Source of the DNA: Pullulanibacillus sp. KACC 23026
Lineage (GTDB): Bacteria > Bacillota > Bacilli > Bacillales > Sporolactobacillaceae
Reading direction: 5' to 3'
DNA: 64,000 bases
NCBI RefSeq assembly: GCF_029094525.1
Contig: NZ_CP119107.1
Location: forward strand, 496,001-560,000
Below the pieces are notes generated by a model. The model saw only the letters and a list, made by a program, of their open reading frames with translations, was not told where the DNA came from and made no database searches. Numbering within the stretch: the stretch's first letter is position 1; the number at the start of each line of letters is the position of its first letter. The position numbers and the translations under genes are program-made. Below, in pieces: positions 62,357 to 64,000 of the stretch.

Positions 62357-63550
62357 ATGTCACGCGCACTCTATTTTGGCTTGTCCGGGCAAGGCCATCT
62401 GAATCCGTCGATCGGTCTTGTTAAAGAACTCGTCGGTCGGGGAGAGGAAATCATCTATTATGGAGGGGATGAAAACCAAGCAAAGATTTTAAAATCGGGT
62501 GCTCAATTTCGTTCTTTAGGCTTCAAAAAATCAAGGCAGGATAAGCGGGAAATTCAGGCGCTATTAAATCCCTTAGAGCGGGAGAATCGATTACTCCGCT
62601 ATGTAGCCAGGACGCTTCCTATGGTTTTAAATCAAGTGAAAGAGGAGAAGATCGACTACATTATTTTCGATACTCAATTTGTTTTGGGAAAAATGATCGC
62701 GGAACAGCTCAGGCTGCCAAGTATTTCATTCTGCACGACGCTCGCCTTCTCTGAAAAAGTACGCGAGAGGATTCAGGGCCGTAGACTTGAGTTCACCCCT
62801 GATCCCGCCCTCCTGGAAGAACGGAGAAGGCTGCGCGAGTCTATCCAAAATCAATACCGTTTTTCATTTCCTGAGTCCATCATGTTTAATACGGGTGACA
62901 TCACGCTTGTGTGTACGTCGGACTACTTTCAGCCGGACGATGGGAGTTTTCCAGATACGTTCAAATTTATCGGGCCATCGATAGTGGACCGCTACGATAC
63001 GGGTGATTTTCCAATCGACAAACTGAAGGACCGCCGTGTTATCTATATTTCGATGGGCACGGTTGTCAATGAACAGCCTGAGCTCTATTCCCATTGTTTG
63101 AAAGCCTTCGCTGATCTGGAGGCATGGGTTGTGTTATCGATTGGACAGAAGCTTAACCCGGAAGATTTGGGTCCAATCCCCGCGAATTTCATCGTAGGAA
63201 ATCACGTGCCTCAATTGGAAGTTTTACAGCATACAGACGTCTTTATTACGCATGGCGGGATGAACAGCACGATGGAGGCGCTCTACAATAACGTGCCCCT
63301 TGTCCTGAATCCTATCGGCGCCGATCAACCGGTAGTTGCCAAACGGGTCGAGAGGCTTGGAGCAGGGCTTATTTTAGACAAGTCGGAATTAAATCCTTTT
63401 GGGTTGCGAAAAGCGGTCAATGCCATTTTAGAGGATGAAAAATATGCCGTGAACGCCTCTAAGATTGGAGATTCCTTAAGACGAACAGGCGGTTACCGTC
63501 AAGGAGCAGACGAGATCTTTGCACTTAAAAAGTTAAAAAGCATTCTCTAA
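62357..63550 (+). CDS. YjiC-type UDP-glycosyltransferase (macrolide glycosyltransferase family)
   Basis: The N-terminal motif is FGLSGQGHLNPSIGLVKELVGRGEEI with the usual His. The GT1 donor-binding region reads VGNHVPQLEVLQHTDVFITHGGMNSTMEALYNNVPLVLNPIGADQPVVAKRVERLGAG. At 397 residues it is full length. These enzymes glycosylate small hydrophobic acceptors (flavonoids, macrolides) using UDP-glucose; the native acceptor is unknown. GGGGGGGAGG precedes ATG 62357. It is monocistronic. Confidence 0.92.
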   Translation: MSRALYFGLSGQGHLNPSIGLVKELVGRGEEIIYYGGDENQAKILKSGAQFRSLGFKKSRQDKREIQALLNPLERENRLLRYVARTLPMVLNQVKEEKIDYIIFDTQFVLGKMIAEQLRLPSISFCTTLAFSEKVRERIQGRRLEFTPDPALLEERRRLRESIQNQYRFSFPESIMFNTGDITLVCTSDYFQPDDGSFPDTFKFIGPSIVDRYDTGDFPIDKLKDRRVIYISMGTVVNEQPELYSHCLKAFADLEAWVVLSIGQKLNPEDLGPIPANFIVGNHVPQLEVLQHTDVFITHGGMNSTMEALYNNVPLVLNPIGADQPVVAKRVERLGAGLILDKSELNPFGLRKAVNAILEDEKYAVNASKIGDSLRRTGGYRQGADEIFALKKLKSIL

Positions 63551-63656
63551 TATCCTTGTGAGTCCCACCCTGCGCCTACTGCTGTTGAACGAGAGGTCGA
63601 TGGCATTAGGCACTGCTGCCAACACTTCATTCCGTGCCCACACTTACATAGTCAAG

Positions 63657-63692
63657 AGCTGAAGATTTTAAAAAATCTCCGGCTTTTTTTAT
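63657..63692 (+). terminator. Terminator downstream of the glycosyltransferase
   Basis: AGCTGAAGATTTT pairs with AAAATCTCCGGCT (one mismatch and G-U pairs) and ends in a T run. Confidence 0.75.
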
Positions 63693-63859
63693 TTTAGCAA
63701 GGCAGAAAGACGCGCGACTGGGCCACCTCCTTTGCCAAAGCGCCTTTATCTCCATTGATCCGCCCCCCCGAAAAATCCTTTGCTGCTATCCGATCAATGT
63801 GTATTAAACGAAACATCGGGAAAAATATCGAGGAATTCGTTTGAAAAGGAGGCTGCGAT

Positions 63860-64000
63860 ATGGCACAACAACTGGCCGCTCATGAAGCTTGTGACCTACA
63901 TGAAATCATTAATTTTAAAACCATTTGCTTAGCCCACTCCAAGCTCATACAAGGGCTTGTCTTTGATCAAGATCTGAAAGCACTCATGCAAAAGGATGTG
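63860..64000 (+). CDS. Coat F (CotF-like) spore coat protein, 3' end cut by window edge
   Basis: AAAGGAGG precedes ATG 63860. The 47 visible residues begin MAQQLAAHEACDLHEIINFK and end GLVFDQDLKALMQKDV, the opening of Coat F family proteins (ferritin-like, four-helix). The frame is open to the last base, so the gene continues beyond the window. It is likely expressed late in sporulation, but no sigma-K promoter was confidently seen. Confidence 0.88.
   Translation, partial: MAQQLAAHEACDLHEIINFKTICLAHSKLIQGLVFDQDLKALMQKDV

Overview
The window looks like chromosomal DNA of a low-to-moderate GC, endospore-forming member of the Bacillales. Supporting genes are a GerA-type germinant receptor operon, a Coat F family gene at the right edge, a KinB-like sporulation kinase, a Bacillus-type oxygenase-only nitric oxide synthase, a close PaiA homologue, a CcpA cre site that fits the consensus fully, and strong Shine-Dalgarno sequences. 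The abundant intergenic repeats suggest a Sporolactobacillaceae-like or similar lineage rather than Bacillus subtilis itself, but I cannot fix the genus from sequence alone. No rRNA, tRNA, phage, transposase or CRISPR-Cas genes were seen.

Layout. 0-13 kb: a DUF5667 protein cut by the left edge, a DUF4352 lipoprotein, a YcxB-like membrane protein, two paralogous SH3 + C39-like peptidases, UDP-GlcNAc 2-epimerase (mnaA), a secreted subtilase and a DUF3231 protein. 13-21.5 kb: a KinB-like kinase, then a hydroxy-acid catabolic cluster. This cluster holds a CdaR-type regulator divergent from glycerate kinase, tartrate/isopropylmalate-type dehydrogenase, a 2-hydroxycarboxylate transporter behind a cre site, and an enolase-superfamily dehydratase. 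Together they could import a tartrate-like acid and feed it to 2-phosphoglycerate. 22-29.4 kb: a YqcI/YcgG protein, a MerR regulator with an MFS exporter, a broken CBS gene, and the three-gene germinant receptor operon behind a sigma-G-like promoter. 29.5-34 kb: a CcdC-like protein with a two-component system, and a PadR-DUF1700-DUF4097 operon. 34-44 kb: a DUF916/WxL surface pair, a lipoprotein, nos, an acetyltransferase, a HelD-type helicase, an NlpC/P60-LysM hydrolase and a DUF1992 protein. 44-50 kb: a GH10 xylanase, an SPFH protein coupled to a 51-residue ribbon-helix-helix protein behind a 32-bp palindrome, a CBO0543-family protein and an MgtC/SapB protein. 51-64 kb: a DHA2 exporter, the radical SAM protein YfkAB, a four-PAS GGDEF-EAL protein, a MOSC protein, two acetyltransferases (one PaiA), a YjiC-type glycosyltransferase and the partial Coat F gene.

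The most striking content is noncoding. A hairpin repeat with TGAAAC/GTTTCA ends occurs at about a dozen loci, and in six of them it supplies the TGA stop codon of the adjacent gene. An array of 17 units of exactly 82 bp lies at 59.6-61.0 kb. Two separate arrays (6.7-7.6 kb and 21.5-22.1 kb) share a 125-bp super-period built from 21-bp sub-units. Three tandem copies of a ~217-bp unit near 5 kb carry DnaA-box-like words. A ~290-bp interspersed repeat occurs in inverted orientation at 18.3 and 49.5 kb. A second hairpin family includes one copy ending in a 44-nt T run.
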